Origin: an uncultured Chthonomonadales bacterium
Lineage (GTDB): Bacteria > Armatimonadota > Chthonomonadetes > Chthonomonadales > CAJBBX01
Length of the DNA stretch: 64,000 bases
NCBI GenBank assembly: GCA_938005745.1
Contig: CALLMM010000045.1
Span: 1 to 64,000, forward strand
Direction of reading: 5' to 3'
Shown here one piece after another: positions 1-8,203 of the stretch (the stretch's first letter is position 1; every line of letters starts with the position of its first letter). The translations under genes were made by a program, and so were the position numbers. The notes below the pieces were generated by a model. It was not told the origin of the DNA and searched no databases. It saw only the letters and a program-made list of their open reading frames with translations.

Positions 1-1
1 C

Positions 2-352
2 TTCGAGGAGGGGCTGCTGACCGGAAAGATGGGACCGGACTACTCGTTTGAAGAGGGCGACTGGCGGCGCGACTGGCTGACCCGCGAGCGGCTGGAGGAG
101 GCGGCGCGCCGGGTGAAGGCCCTGGAGGCGTTCCTCACCCCCGACAGACCGACGCTCTCCGCGCTGGCGCTCAAGTTCTGCCTGAGCCATCCGGCGGTCT
201 CGACCGTGATCCCGGGTATGCGCCGAGTGCGCCATGTGGAGGAGAACTGCGCCGCCTCCGACGGCATCCTTCTGAGCGAGGCGGAGCTTGACGCCCTGCG
301 AGAGCACGCCTTCGCGCACGGATGGAGCTATCCCTGGAGCCAGAAGCCTTAG
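2..352 (+). CDS. aldo/keto reductase, C-terminal part (truncated by window start)
   Basis: The reading frame is open from base 2 and ends at 352, giving the last 116 residues. The start of the visible part reads FEEGLLTGKM, a typical aldo/keto reductase stretch. It is followed by SALALKFCLSHPAVSTVIPG, the late TIM-barrel strand and cofactor-binding region of the family. Such enzymes reduce carbonyls with NAD(P)H in the cytoplasm. The catalytic Asp/Tyr/Lys/His lie in the missing N-terminal part, so the substrate cannot be guessed. The next gene starts 36 bases downstream on the same strand, so the two may be co-transcribed. Confidence 0.85.
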   Translation, partial: FEEGLLTGKMGPDYSFEEGDWRRDWLTRERLEEAARRVKALEAFLTPDRPTLSALALKFCLSHPAVSTVIPGMRRVRHVEENCAASDGILLSEAELDALREHAFAHGWSYPWSQKP

Positions 353-388
353 ACGACGGCGCAAACGATTAGGAGAGACCGCGCACGC

Positions 389-1459
389 GTGGCTAAACGA
401 AGAAAAAAGGCTTCCTCCGAAGAGGAGCCGGAAACCAGACAGCGGGGAGAGCGTCACGGCATTCGCCGGGGTCAGGCGTTTGCCGTCGCGCTCTCTGCCG
501 CCCTCTGCGTAACCCTGACGGTCTACTATCTGTTCCGCCCCGACGCCTGCGCCGCCGCTACCCTCTATCCGGTCTGGTTCTGGCTGATCCCGGGCTTGCT
601 GCTGCTGGCAGTCGGCTATCATCGCGCTCACCGCCGCTGGGTCACCGCCGCTGTATGCCTGTGGCTTTTCTACCTGACCGCGCTCGCCGAAGAGCCCAAG
701 AGCCTGATCCGCTCTCTCGCGCCCGTCCCGTCCGACCGGGAGACGGCGCAGCAGCGGAGAGCGGGCATCCGCGTCGTCTCGCTCAACTGCGCGGGAGGCA
801 GTCCGGAGGCGGCGATGCAGGTCGCCCCCTACAACCCGGACATCGTGCTGCTGCAGGAGTCGCCCTCGCGGCAGGAGACGGAGCGGGTCGCGCGCAGGCT
901 CTTTGGCGAGGAGGCGGCGGTGCTGTGGGGACCGGACGCCTCCATTCTGGCGCGGGGCAGTCTGCAGCCGCGCGAACTTCCGCGTGCGCTGCAGAGCCTC
1001 TGCGCGCAGGCGCGCGTCCGGCTGCCCGACGGCTTTCAGGCGGAGGTCTTCAGCCTGCGTCTGCCTCCCTTCCCCCTGCGCACCGATCTGTGGAACCCGG
1101 ACGCCTGGCGCCTCCTGACGCGGGATCGCCGGCAGCGGCGGCAGCTGCTTCAGGCGGTCGCCGCCCGCGCCGCCGCCATCCCGGACGGCGTGCCGGTCAT
1201 TCTGGGAGGCGACTTCAATGCGCCGCAGGGCGACGCCGTCTTCCAGACCCTGCGTCCCCGCCTGCGCGACAGCTTTCTGGAGGCGGGGCGCGGCTGGGGC
1301 AACACGATCACCGCCGACTACCCCATCCTGCGCATAGATCAGGTCTGGATAAGCGACCGCTTTCGTCCCGTCCGTGTCGCCGCCCGTCGGGTTCCGCACT
1401 CCGACCATCGCCTCGTCCTCTGCGACCTGCTGCCCGCCTCCAGCCAGAACTCCCGATAG
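389..1459 (+). CDS. endonuclease/exonuclease/phosphatase family protein with N-terminal membrane helices
   Basis: This 356-residue protein starts at GTG, with AGGAG at 371-375 as ribosome site. A basic N-terminus is followed by about three hydrophobic segments (roughly residues 28-48, 60-77 and 80-95). The C-terminal domain has the EEP-fold signatures: VVSLNCAGG (metal-binding Asn), LLQES (metal-binding Glu), ILGGDFNAP (catalytic Asp/Asn) and the final SDHRLV (Asp-His pair). Family members are Mg-dependent nucleases, sphingomyelinases or phosphoinositide phosphatases. The membrane anchor suggests that the catalytic domain faces the periplasm, as in the YafD-like group. The substrate is unknown. 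Confidence 0.85.
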   Translation: MAKRRKKASSEEEPETRQRGERHGIRRGQAFAVALSAALCVTLTVYYLFRPDACAAATLYPVWFWLIPGLLLLAVGYHRAHRRWVTAAVCLWLFYLTALAEEPKSLIRSLAPVPSDRETAQQRRAGIRVVSLNCAGGSPEAAMQVAPYNPDIVLLQESPSRQETERVARRLFGEEAAVLWGPDASILARGSLQPRELPRALQSLCAQARVRLPDGFQAEVFSLRLPPFPLRTDLWNPDAWRLLTRDRRQRRQLLQAVAARAAAIPDGVPVILGGDFNAPQGDAVFQTLRPRLRDSFLEAGRGWGNTITADYPILRIDQVWISDRFRPVRVAARRVPHSDHRLVLCDLLPASSQNSR

Positions 1460-1564
1460 CCCGGTCGGAGAAGGAGTCTGCCGCAGGCATGTGGTAGTTA
1501 CCAGAAACACTATCAGATTGCGGAGTGTGATGCCTCTTCTCGCTCCGCAGCGAGGAGGTATCAC

Positions 1565-3676
1565 ATGTCCCCATCATCGAACGATCATGAAGAAATGGAC
1601 CGCCGTCAGTTTCTGCGCGCTGTGGCGGGCGGAGTCCTCGCCGCAGGAGCCGGAGGACTTGCCGGCTGCGGAGGAGGAGGCGGAGGCAACGGCGGCGGAG
1701 GCGGGGGAGGAGGCGGAGGTAGCCTCACCCAGGAGCAGATTCTCGGTGTGCTGGAGGAAACCCGCGCCTTCCTCGACGCGATGCCCGTCGTAGAGCAGGA
1801 CGAGATGCACCGGCGGCTGCTGACATTCCTGCGCACCCGCTCCGAAATCCTGCATGCGGGCGAGACGCGGGACGCCGTCTGGGCGGTCTTCCGCAACGGC
1901 ATGCCCTACGCCGTCTTCACCAACCGGGGCGTCAAACCGGGCGAGGCGAACCTGGACCCGGACGAGCAGGACGCGATCGGGCGGGCGGCGGGCTTCGAAC
2001 TGCCGCGGGGCACGCTGACAGCGCGGCTCTATAACGCGATGGGGCCCGGTTTCAAGAACGAGCCGGAGATCATCGGAGGCGTACTGAACCGAAAAGGATA
2101 CGTCCCGACGGTGCTGCGGGCGGAGGTCGAATCGCTGCGCAATATCGGTCAGCCCGGCGTCTTCTACTTCTCGGCGCACGGAGGTGAGGTAGACATCCCC
2201 AAACTGGATGCGCAGGGCAAGTTGATCTTTGGTCCCGATAAACTGCCAATTATGGAGAAATCCTTCGGGCTTTCGACCGCGACGGCGTACACCAAAGAGG
2301 CAGCGATGGCCTATGCCGCAGAGATCCTGGCAGGTCTACTGGGAGCAGCCTCCTGCGTGGAAAACATCGTCAACAACCGCTACGTCCGGGCAAACCGTTT
2401 CCTGATCACCAGCCGGTGGGTGCGCCGCTTCTGGAGCTTTAGCCCCGATAGTCTGGTCTGGATCAGCGCCTGCTCCAGCGCCAGCGGAGAGGCGAACAGT
2501 CTCGTCGCTGCCTGCAAGGCGAAAGGCGCGGGCATGTACGTCGGCTGGAGCGACTGGGTCGAGGGCGATCACGCCGTGCAGGTCAGCAAGTTCGTGATAG
2601 ACCGTCTGCTGGGGGCGAACGTGCTGGCGCCGGTGGAGAACCCCAAACAACGCCCCTTCAACTACTCGGATGTCTACAACGACCTGCGCCGACGCGGGCT
2701 GCATGCGCGTCCGACCCTCTCTCCCAACACGGGCAGCCCGATCTCCGGACGCACAACCCAGATCATCTTTACTGCCGGACCGGGAAGCCAGTTCGGGCTC
2801 CTGGCTCCCTCCATCGCCTTCGTGCGGATTGACGAGGAGAACGACGAGGCGGTCCTCTACGGCATCTTCGGCGAGCCGCCGGCGGATGAGCGGGCGGTGC
2901 TGATCGGCGGGCTGGAGGCTGCGGTGATCGAGTGGACGAAGGACAGGGTGCGCGTGCGCCTGCCCCGCACGGGAACCGGCTCGTCCGGAGACGTGGAGGT
3001 GCAGGTGCGGGCGCATCGGAGCAATATCCGGCGCATCACCGAGTGGAACCTGCAGATGCGGTACCGGTTCCAGCCTCCGGAGACCCCCGGCCTGAAGGTT
3101 GAGGGACCGCTGCGGCTGCGCTTCCGGGCGGATGTCGGCGAATATCGCGAGAAGCCGGGAGAGCGTCCGAAGAAGGTGGTGCGCTACGCCATGCTGACCC
3201 GCGACTCAAACGCCAACCTGACAGCGAGCGGCAGACACAGCAGCGGCGGCTGTACCACCACCTGGTCCGGACAGGCGGAACTGCTGCCGTATGGCTACAG
3301 CGGAAGCGAACCCAATCCCGGTCTCAGCCATATGGCAAAGATAGACGGGATAGACCGCAAACTGTCTGTCGGACTGGCGATCGGCGGGTTTGCCCCCTAT
3401 CCCTGGATCGCGCGCATCGTCTGCCCCGAAGGAACGCAGTCCCATGACTTCACGCCGGCGTTCGGACTGCTGATGGAGATTGTTTCGTACGGGCAGCCGC
3501 TCGACGAGTCGCAGACGGGGATGGTGCTGCCGTCGCTGGTGATGCCGTTGAACAATAGCTGGGGCATCTCCTCTGGCGTCTTTGAGTCGGAAGAAGGTTT
3601 TATACGGTTGGAATGGGACGCGGCGAACCCCATCGCTCCGCCTGACCCGGATGCGGCGCGGTCGTACCGACGATAG
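1565..3676 (+). CDS. Tat-type lipoprotein with caspase-like (C25/CHAT-type) peptidase signature
   Basis: The protein has 703 residues; the start is set by a strong AGGAGGT at 1552-1558. The N-terminus has a twin-arginine motif (DRRQFLRAV), a hydrophobic stretch, a lipobox ending LAGC and then a long glycine-only linker, so it is probably exported by Tat and lipid-anchored. The central domain has VFYFSAHGG (His205) followed about 100 residues later by VWISACSSA (Cys303) and GAGMYVGWSD. This is the His-Gly / Ala-Cys arrangement of clan CD cysteine peptidases. The C-terminal half looks beta-rich, with no motif I recognise. I infer a surface-anchored cysteine peptidase; other clan CD relatives are possible. 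Confidence 0.6.
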   Translation: MSPSSNDHEEMDRRQFLRAVAGGVLAAGAGGLAGCGGGGGGNGGGGGGGGGGSLTQEQILGVLEETRAFLDAMPVVEQDEMHRRLLTFLRTRSEILHAGETRDAVWAVFRNGMPYAVFTNRGVKPGEANLDPDEQDAIGRAAGFELPRGTLTARLYNAMGPGFKNEPEIIGGVLNRKGYVPTVLRAEVESLRNIGQPGVFYFSAHGGEVDIPKLDAQGKLIFGPDKLPIMEKSFGLSTATAYTKEAAMAYAAEILAGLLGAASCVENIVNNRYVRANRFLITSRWVRRFWSFSPDSLVWISACSSASGEANSLVAACKAKGAGMYVGWSDWVEGDHAVQVSKFVIDRLLGANVLAPVENPKQRPFNYSDVYNDLRRRGLHARPTLSPNTGSPISGRTTQIIFTAGPGSQFGLLAPSIAFVRIDEENDEAVLYGIFGEPPADERAVLIGGLEAAVIEWTKDRVRVRLPRTGTGSSGDVEVQVRAHRSNIRRITEWNLQMRYRFQPPETPGLKVEGPLRLRFRADVGEYREKPGERPKKVVRYAMLTRDSNANLTASGRHSSGGCTTTWSGQAELLPYGYSGSEPNPGLSHMAKIDGIDRKLSVGLAIGGFAPYPWIARIVCPEGTQSHDFTPAFGLLMEIVSYGQPLDESQTGMVLPSLVMPLNNSWGISSGVFESEEGFIRLEWDAANPIAPPDPDAARSYRR

Positions 3677-3686
3677 GGCATGAACG

Positions 3687-3727
3687 GCGTGCCGATGCGG
3701 CGGTTCTGCCGTCATCGGCACGCTTTC
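3687..3727 (+). terminator. intrinsic terminator between convergent genes
   Basis: An 11-bp perfect stem (GCGTGCCGATG at 3687-3697 with CATCGGCACGC at 3713-3723) contains a nested CGGC/GCCG hairpin and is followed by TTTCT. It lies just after the caspase-like gene and before the stop of the minus-strand Dabb gene, so it may serve both directions. Confidence 0.75.
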
Positions 3728-4015
3728 TCATATCTCGTAGTCGAGCGCCAGCACCGACTCGCGCAACGGCAAAATCAGGCTCTGCACCACCTCCTGATGC
3801 GCTGGATGCGGTCCATAGGCATCTAGTGCGGCGCGATCGGTAAAACGCACCACCAGCCCATGCTGAAACCCCTGCGCGCGCTCGCAGAAGTTTTCGCCGC
3901 AGGTCAACTCCTGTATGCCCGGTATCTTCTCCGGCAGCTCCCGCAGCGCCTCCATCACCCGCTCGATCTCCTCTTGCCTCGCCTCCGGCTTCCACTTAAA
4001 CAGAACGATATGCAT
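3728..4015 (-). CDS. Dabb (stress-responsive alpha/beta barrel) domain protein
   Basis: This is a 95-residue protein starting MHIVLFKWKPEA. The start at 4015 is preferred over an upstream in-frame one because GGGGA lies just before it and the Dabb domain normally begins within a few residues of the start. HIVLFKWK, ELPEKIPGI, FQHGLVVRF and the final strand fit the roughly 95-residue ferredoxin-like dimeric barrel. Some members are polyketide or olivetolic acid cyclases, but most are of unknown function. It stands alone, facing the caspase-like gene. Confidence 0.85.
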   Translation of the reverse strand: MHIVLFKWKPEARQEEIERVMEALRELPEKIPGIQELTCGENFCERAQGFQHGLVVRFTDRAALDAYGPHPAHQEVVQSLILPLRESVLALDYEI

Positions 4016-4085
4016 CACTTCCCCTTTTGCTGCGCCCATAGGACGATCACCCTTTCCGATCAAAGAGTGATTCCATTATACCGGT

Positions 4086-4228
4086 CTGTCACTGCGAGTA
4101 ACCGACAGCGTCCCCCCATCCTGTCATTGCGCGAGAGCAGTCAGGCGACCTCCTCTGTCATTGCGAGGGAGGCGTGAGCCTTTCCCCTCTGTCATTGCGA
4201 GGGAGCGACAGCGACCGAAGCAATCTCA
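4086..4228. repeat. tandem 34-bp repeat, four degenerate units
   Basis: Units beginning CTGTCA(T/C)TGCGAG start at 4086, 4121, 4155 and 4189, a period of 34-35 bases. The last unit ends GACCGAAGCAATCTCA. The same unit and the same closing sequence occur at 24959-25102 (four copies) and 13483-13524 (one copy). All are intergenic. They resemble the short dispersed, partly palindromic repeats seen in many bacterial genomes. Confidence 0.85.
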
Positions 4229-4363
4229 AACCGACGTCCGAACTGTCGCGCCAAACCTGAAATTAAATTAATTCTGCTTTAAGCCTATTTTAATTTTTCG
4301 CCGCTAAAATCCTGAAGGTTTGATGATGGCTAGGAGCTATTGCCGAGAGATGAGGTGAATACG

Positions 4364-4492
4364 ATGCGTGACGATGCCTGCCAATCAGGAGGCGATTCGG
4401 AAGGATCGGGAGACGCACCTCGCCAGTTCGGGAGATCCTGCTATGCCTGTGGCGTGACAGTATGGGGCATTGCCTATACATCGGCAATCTGA
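4364..4492 (+). CDS. possible 42-residue small ORF in the leader of the TauE/SafE gene
   Basis: ATG at 4364 is preceded by GAGGTG with about 6-8 bases spacing and runs 42 codons to a TGA at 4490. The peptide has three cysteines, two of them in a CYAC motif. The surrounding 4241-4577 stretch is AT-rich at its 5' end and can form several hairpins (for example GAGGTG with CACCTC), so this may instead be part of a structured leader RNA. I see no known family. There is no other gene between 4016 and 4577. Confidence 0.25.
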   Translation: MRDDACQSGGDSEGSGDAPRQFGRSCYACGVTVWGIAYTSAI

Positions 4493-4577
4493 GAGCGCTC
4501 GTAGAGCCGCCTGCCGCTCCTCTACCCTACTCCTGAAACGTTCAGATCTGTTCAAACATAGGAGAAAAAGCGATCCG

Positions 4578-5360
4578 ATGAACTGGGACTACTGGTATGT
4601 CTTTCCTTACGCCGTCCTGGTCGCGGCGACCGCCAACGCCTCCGGCTTCTCCGGAGCCGTTCTGTTCCAACCCTTCTTCAACTTCGTGCTGCATCTTCCC
4701 ATCGGGCAGTCCATCGCTACGGGAATCGCCACCGAGACGATCGGGATGACCAGCGGCGCGTCCCGTTACTTCCTGATGCGTAAAATAGACCTGGCAGCTG
4801 CCAAGCGGACGCTTCCGGCGATCCTATTGGGAGTGCTCGCAGGGCTGTTCGTCTTCACCTACGCCTCCCGCGACCTGCTGCGTCTGATCGTCGGGCTGGT
4901 GGTCGGCGGGATCGCTATTCACCAGCTCTATCATGCCGGCATACGCCGCTTCGGCGCCGCAGAGAGCGCCGATCTGGTCGAGTTGAGGCGGCATCAGCCG
5001 CGTTCGTTCCTGGCGGGAGGGTTCTCCGCCTGCACCGGAACAGGCGTCGCGGAGATGCACCAGCCGCTGTTTGAGCATCTGGGCGGGCTGGCGACCAAGC
5101 GCGCCAACGCCACCGCGATCTTTGTGGAGGCGGTCGCCGACTGGATGATCACCATCTTCAACCTCTCGATGGGAAATCTGCGGTTCGACATTCTGATCTT
5201 CAGCGCGTCCGGCGTGCTGATCGGGGCGCAGATCGGTGCGCTGCTGTCGCCCTATCTGCCGGATCGGCTGCTGAAGGTGATCTTTTCGATCTGCGTGCTG
5301 GCGATCGGGACGGTCTACGTTGTAACCTCCATTCCTCGCCTGCTGAAAGGAGCCGGATAG
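4578..5360 (+). CDS. TauE/SafE (TSUP) family membrane transporter
   Basis: A 260-residue membrane protein, read from the ATG at 4578 with AGGAGAA at 4560-4566. An in-frame start 108 bases upstream lacks membrane character and was discarded. About seven or eight hydrophobic helices are visible. The first carries NASGFSGAVLFQPF and GQSIATGIATETIGMTSG, matching the duplicated TSUP repeat. The second repeat is ACTGTGVAEMHQP with KRANATAIFVEA. TSUP proteins export sulfite, sulfoacetate or other sulfur-containing organic anions across the inner membrane. The substrate cannot be assigned. The next gene follows 21 bases later and may be co-transcribed. Confidence 0.85.
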   Translation: MNWDYWYVFPYAVLVAATANASGFSGAVLFQPFFNFVLHLPIGQSIATGIATETIGMTSGASRYFLMRKIDLAAAKRTLPAILLGVLAGLFVFTYASRDLLRLIVGLVVGGIAIHQLYHAGIRRFGAAESADLVELRRHQPRSFLAGGFSACTGTGVAEMHQPLFEHLGGLATKRANATAIFVEAVADWMITIFNLSMGNLRFDILIFSASGVLIGAQIGALLSPYLPDRLLKVIFSICVLAIGTVYVVTSIPRLLKGAG

Positions 5361-5381
5361 CCGCCGGCAGGAGAGTAACGC

Positions 5382-6683
5382 ATGCATACAGAAGAGCAAG
5401 CCGGGGGAGAGACCCGGCGCCAGTTTTTATGCCGCGCCGGACAGGCGCTGGGGCTGACTGCGCTCTCCGCGGCCGCCGGGAACGCCCTGGCGCCGTCAGG
5501 ACATCCGCAGGCGAAACGCGCCGCAGGAGGAAAACGGATGGGAGCGCCCGCTTTTACGCGAGTCTGCATCGGCGAACTGGACAACGGGGCGGAGATGAAC
5601 ACCCTCTTCAACGTCGCCGACCTCAACCGCGACGGCAGAATGGACATCTTCAGCGCCGGACGCAGCGGCGTCATGGTCTGGTTTGAGAATAAAGGCGGCG
5701 GAAAGTGGGAGCGGCATCTGATAGATCGGGTGCGCCGGCAGGAATGCGGAGGGCTGGCGCACGATCTGGACGGCGACGGCTGGCTCGACATCGTCAACGG
5801 CAGCGACAGCGGGCTGGATGAGCTTGCCTGGTGGCGCAATCCCGGACCGCAGGGAGGACCGTGGAGACGGCATCTGATCTGCAAAACCGGCGCGAACCAG
5901 TTTCATGACACCCTCATCGCCGACGTCACCGGCGACGGGAGACTCTCTCTGCTCTTCTGGAATCAGGGAAGCGGCACGCTCTACTGGACGCCCCTTCCCC
6001 GAGACCCGACGGCAAGTCCCTGGCAGAATATTCAGGCGATTGCGACGAACATGCGCGAAAACGGACTGCCCGAAGAGGGGCTGGTCGCGGCGGATATAGA
6101 CGGCGACGGAAAGAACGAGGTGATCGCCGGAACGCACTGGTACCGCTATCTCGGACCGCCCAACCGCTGGGAGCGGCATAAGTTCGCCCGCGACTACATC
6201 TCCACCGTGATCGCCGTCGGCGACATCAACGGCGACGGGCGCAAGGAGATCCTTCTGACGGAGGGCGACGCCTGCATCTACGGCAAGCCGCAGGGAGGCA
6301 AATTCGCCTGGTTCTCTCCGGGGCGGGACATCCGCGACCTGTGGGAGGAGCATCTCGTCGAGGATCGGCTCCTCGACCCGCACTCGCTGCAACTGGGCGA
6401 CATCTGCGGAAACGGACATCTGGATGTGCTGGTCGGGGAGATCGGCGTCCGGGAGATCTACCGCGAGAAGCCTCCCCGCCTGATGGTCTTTGAAAACGAC
6501 GGGAAGGGGAACCTCCGGCGGCACATCGTGGATGTCGGTACCGGGTCGCACCATGCGCGCCTGGCGGACTTTCGCAACGTCGGCGCGCTGGACATTGCTT
6601 CGCGCCCGCTGCACGGACCGGATCGCACAAAGATCTTCGTCTGGTACAACGCACGCGGCGGAAAGGCGCTGGGTCAGTCGTAA
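5382..6683 (+). CDS. Tat-exported FG-GAP/VCBS beta-propeller protein
   Basis: This 433-residue protein has AGGAGAG before the ATG. The N-terminus has TRRQFLCRAGQALG, a twin-arginine motif, followed by a short hydrophobic stretch. About seven FG-GAP blades follow, seen as calcium-loop motifs such as DLNRDGRMDI, DLDGDGWLDI, DIDGDGKNEV and DINGDGRKEI. The last two (DICGNGHLDV, DFRNVGALDI) are degenerate. Seven blades make a complete propeller, so this is a secreted, calcium-dependent binding or scaffold protein with no visible catalytic domain. Unlike the FG-GAP proteins at 40-63 kb, it lacks the C-terminal ASPIC/UnbV domain. Confidence 0.85.
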   Translation: MHTEEQAGGETRRQFLCRAGQALGLTALSAAAGNALAPSGHPQAKRAAGGKRMGAPAFTRVCIGELDNGAEMNTLFNVADLNRDGRMDIFSAGRSGVMVWFENKGGGKWERHLIDRVRRQECGGLAHDLDGDGWLDIVNGSDSGLDELAWWRNPGPQGGPWRRHLICKTGANQFHDTLIADVTGDGRLSLLFWNQGSGTLYWTPLPRDPTASPWQNIQAIATNMRENGLPEEGLVAADIDGDGKNEVIAGTHWYRYLGPPNRWERHKFARDYISTVIAVGDINGDGRKEILLTEGDACIYGKPQGGKFAWFSPGRDIRDLWEEHLVEDRLLDPHSLQLGDICGNGHLDVLVGEIGVREIYREKPPRLMVFENDGKGNLRRHIVDVGTGSHHARLADFRNVGALDIASRPLHGPDRTKIFVWYNARGGKALGQS

Positions 6684-6707
6684 CTCGCGACACGCGGACG
6701 GTGAGAT

Positions 6708-8159
6708 CTACAGAGCCGTCTGGCTGAACCGCTCCCCGTCGTAGGTGAGCAGCGTCGCCTCGTCGTTGAGAACCGTCTCCAGATGTACGGCGCGTCCCCA
6801 GATGCGATAGATGTTCTTCATGGTGCGCGCCGTATAGTCCGTATCCAGCGGCTTGCCGTCGTAGTAGTGCTTGAGGTAGAGTTCATGGCGGCGCTTATAG
6901 TCGCCGTCCTCCACCATGATGACCGGTATGCCGAAATTGGTCATCGAGTCGACCATCGTATCGCGCACGCGCCGCCAATCGGTATCCTGCACCACCCACA
7001 TCAGTTCGCCGTTGATCTCCTCCAGCCGGTAGGTGTACAGATCGAGGTCCCGCACCAGCCGCTTCGTCAGGTACTTGCGCAGAAAGGAGACATCCGACTC
7101 CTGTTCCGCCACCTCATAGATTTTACGAAGCCCCTCGCCCGTCGGTCGAACGATCTCTTCGCCGCGCCAGTCCTCTTCCGGCTCCTCCGGATCGCGCTCG
7201 CCGTTCCAGCGCCGCTCGATGTCGTGAAACATCTGATAGCCGACATAGTAGGGATTGATGCTCATCCGCGATCCCGGCGAGACCACCCCCGAATGCAGCC
7301 GGCGGAACTCCCAGTGCTCCTCCGGCGTGAGGGGCAGCTCCGTCAGGATCCGCTCATGCCAGAAGGAAGCCCAGCCCTCGTTCATGATCTTGGTGCGCAT
7401 CTGCGGCAGGAAGTAGAGCATCTCCTCCCGCAGGATGTTCAGAATATCGCGCTGCCAGTCCTCCAATTCCAGCGCGTGATCCCGCAGAAAGCGCAGCAGA
7501 TCTTTCTCCGGCTCCGGCGGCAGTTTGCGGGGACGGGACGCAGGGGGCTTCGCCGGCTCGTTCTGCCCCAGCCTCCACAGATCGTCGTACTCCGTTGCCG
7601 GCTCCGTCTGGCTCTGACGCTCCCGCTCGTACTCGTCCGGCGTCCTGGGACGGTAGGAGACGGCGGTCGGATCGAAGTGCTCTTCAATGGAGAGCGCGGC
7701 GTCGAGGAACCGCTCCACCTCCTCCGGTCCGTGTTGTGTCTCATACTCGGCAATCCGACGGGCATGCAGGCGCACCTGCTCGATCATGCGACGGTCGGTA
7801 TGGGAAAAGTAGGTGTTGCGGCGGAAGAAGTCGGAGTGCCCGTAGACGTGCGCGATGACCAGCTTATGCGAGACCATCGAATTGTTGTCGAACAGAAACG
7901 CCTGCGTCGGATCGGTGTTGAAGACGATCTCATAGATCTTGCTCATCCCGTACTCATAACTGGTCTTCTGGCGATGGTAGTCGCGCCCGAAAGTCCAGTG
8001 CGAGAAACGGGCGGGCAGTCCGTAGGCTCCCAGTTCATAGATCACATGATCCGGCACGACCTCGAAATGGGTCGGAAACGGCTCCAGCCCCATCTCATGC
8101 GCCTTCTCCCAGATGATCTCAATCCACTTTTCCAGTTCCGCGCGCTCAGTCTGATTCAT
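6708..8159 (-). CDS. spoVR: SpoVR family protein
   Basis: The protein has 483 residues and starts MNQTERAELEK at 8159 with GAGG upstream; a much longer open frame overlaps the upstream DUF444 gene and is not used. HFEVVPDHVIYELGAYGLPARFSHWTFG and FDNNSMVSHKLVIAHVYGHSDFF are SpoVR hallmarks, as are MNEGWASFWHERI and NPYYVGYQMFHDIE. SpoVR (YcgB in E. coli) is named for a role in Bacillus spore cortex formation. In most bacteria it travels with PrkA and YeaH/YhbH in a starvation and stress unit, as here. It starts 44 bases after the DUF444 gene, so the two are probably co-transcribed. Confidence 0.95.
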   Translation of the reverse strand: MNQTERAELEKWIEIIWEKAHEMGLEPFPTHFEVVPDHVIYELGAYGLPARFSHWTFGRDYHRQKTSYEYGMSKIYEIVFNTDPTQAFLFDNNSMVSHKLVIAHVYGHSDFFRRNTYFSHTDRRMIEQVRLHARRIAEYETQHGPEEVERFLDAALSIEEHFDPTAVSYRPRTPDEYERERQSQTEPATEYDDLWRLGQNEPAKPPASRPRKLPPEPEKDLLRFLRDHALELEDWQRDILNILREEMLYFLPQMRTKIMNEGWASFWHERILTELPLTPEEHWEFRRLHSGVVSPGSRMSINPYYVGYQMFHDIERRWNGERDPEEPEEDWRGEEIVRPTGEGLRKIYEVAEQESDVSFLRKYLTKRLVRDLDLYTYRLEEINGELMWVVQDTDWRRVRDTMVDSMTNFGIPVIMVEDGDYKRRHELYLKHYYDGKPLDTDYTARTMKNIYRIWGRAVHLETVLNDEATLLTYDGERFSQTAL

Positions 8160-8203
8160 GCCATAGACCTCAATATTCTGCCAACCGCCGCGCCGGGGCG
8201 CGC

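Noticed and set aside
1677..1723. Frameshift in the glycine-codon tract of the caspase-like gene
   Set aside because: The frame stays open through the tract and both signal and catalytic motifs are in the same frame.
4320..4500. SAM, fluoride or TPP riboswitch before TauE/SafE
   Set aside because: Partial look-alikes (GATGATGGC, GAGAG) are there, but no complete conserved core could be found.
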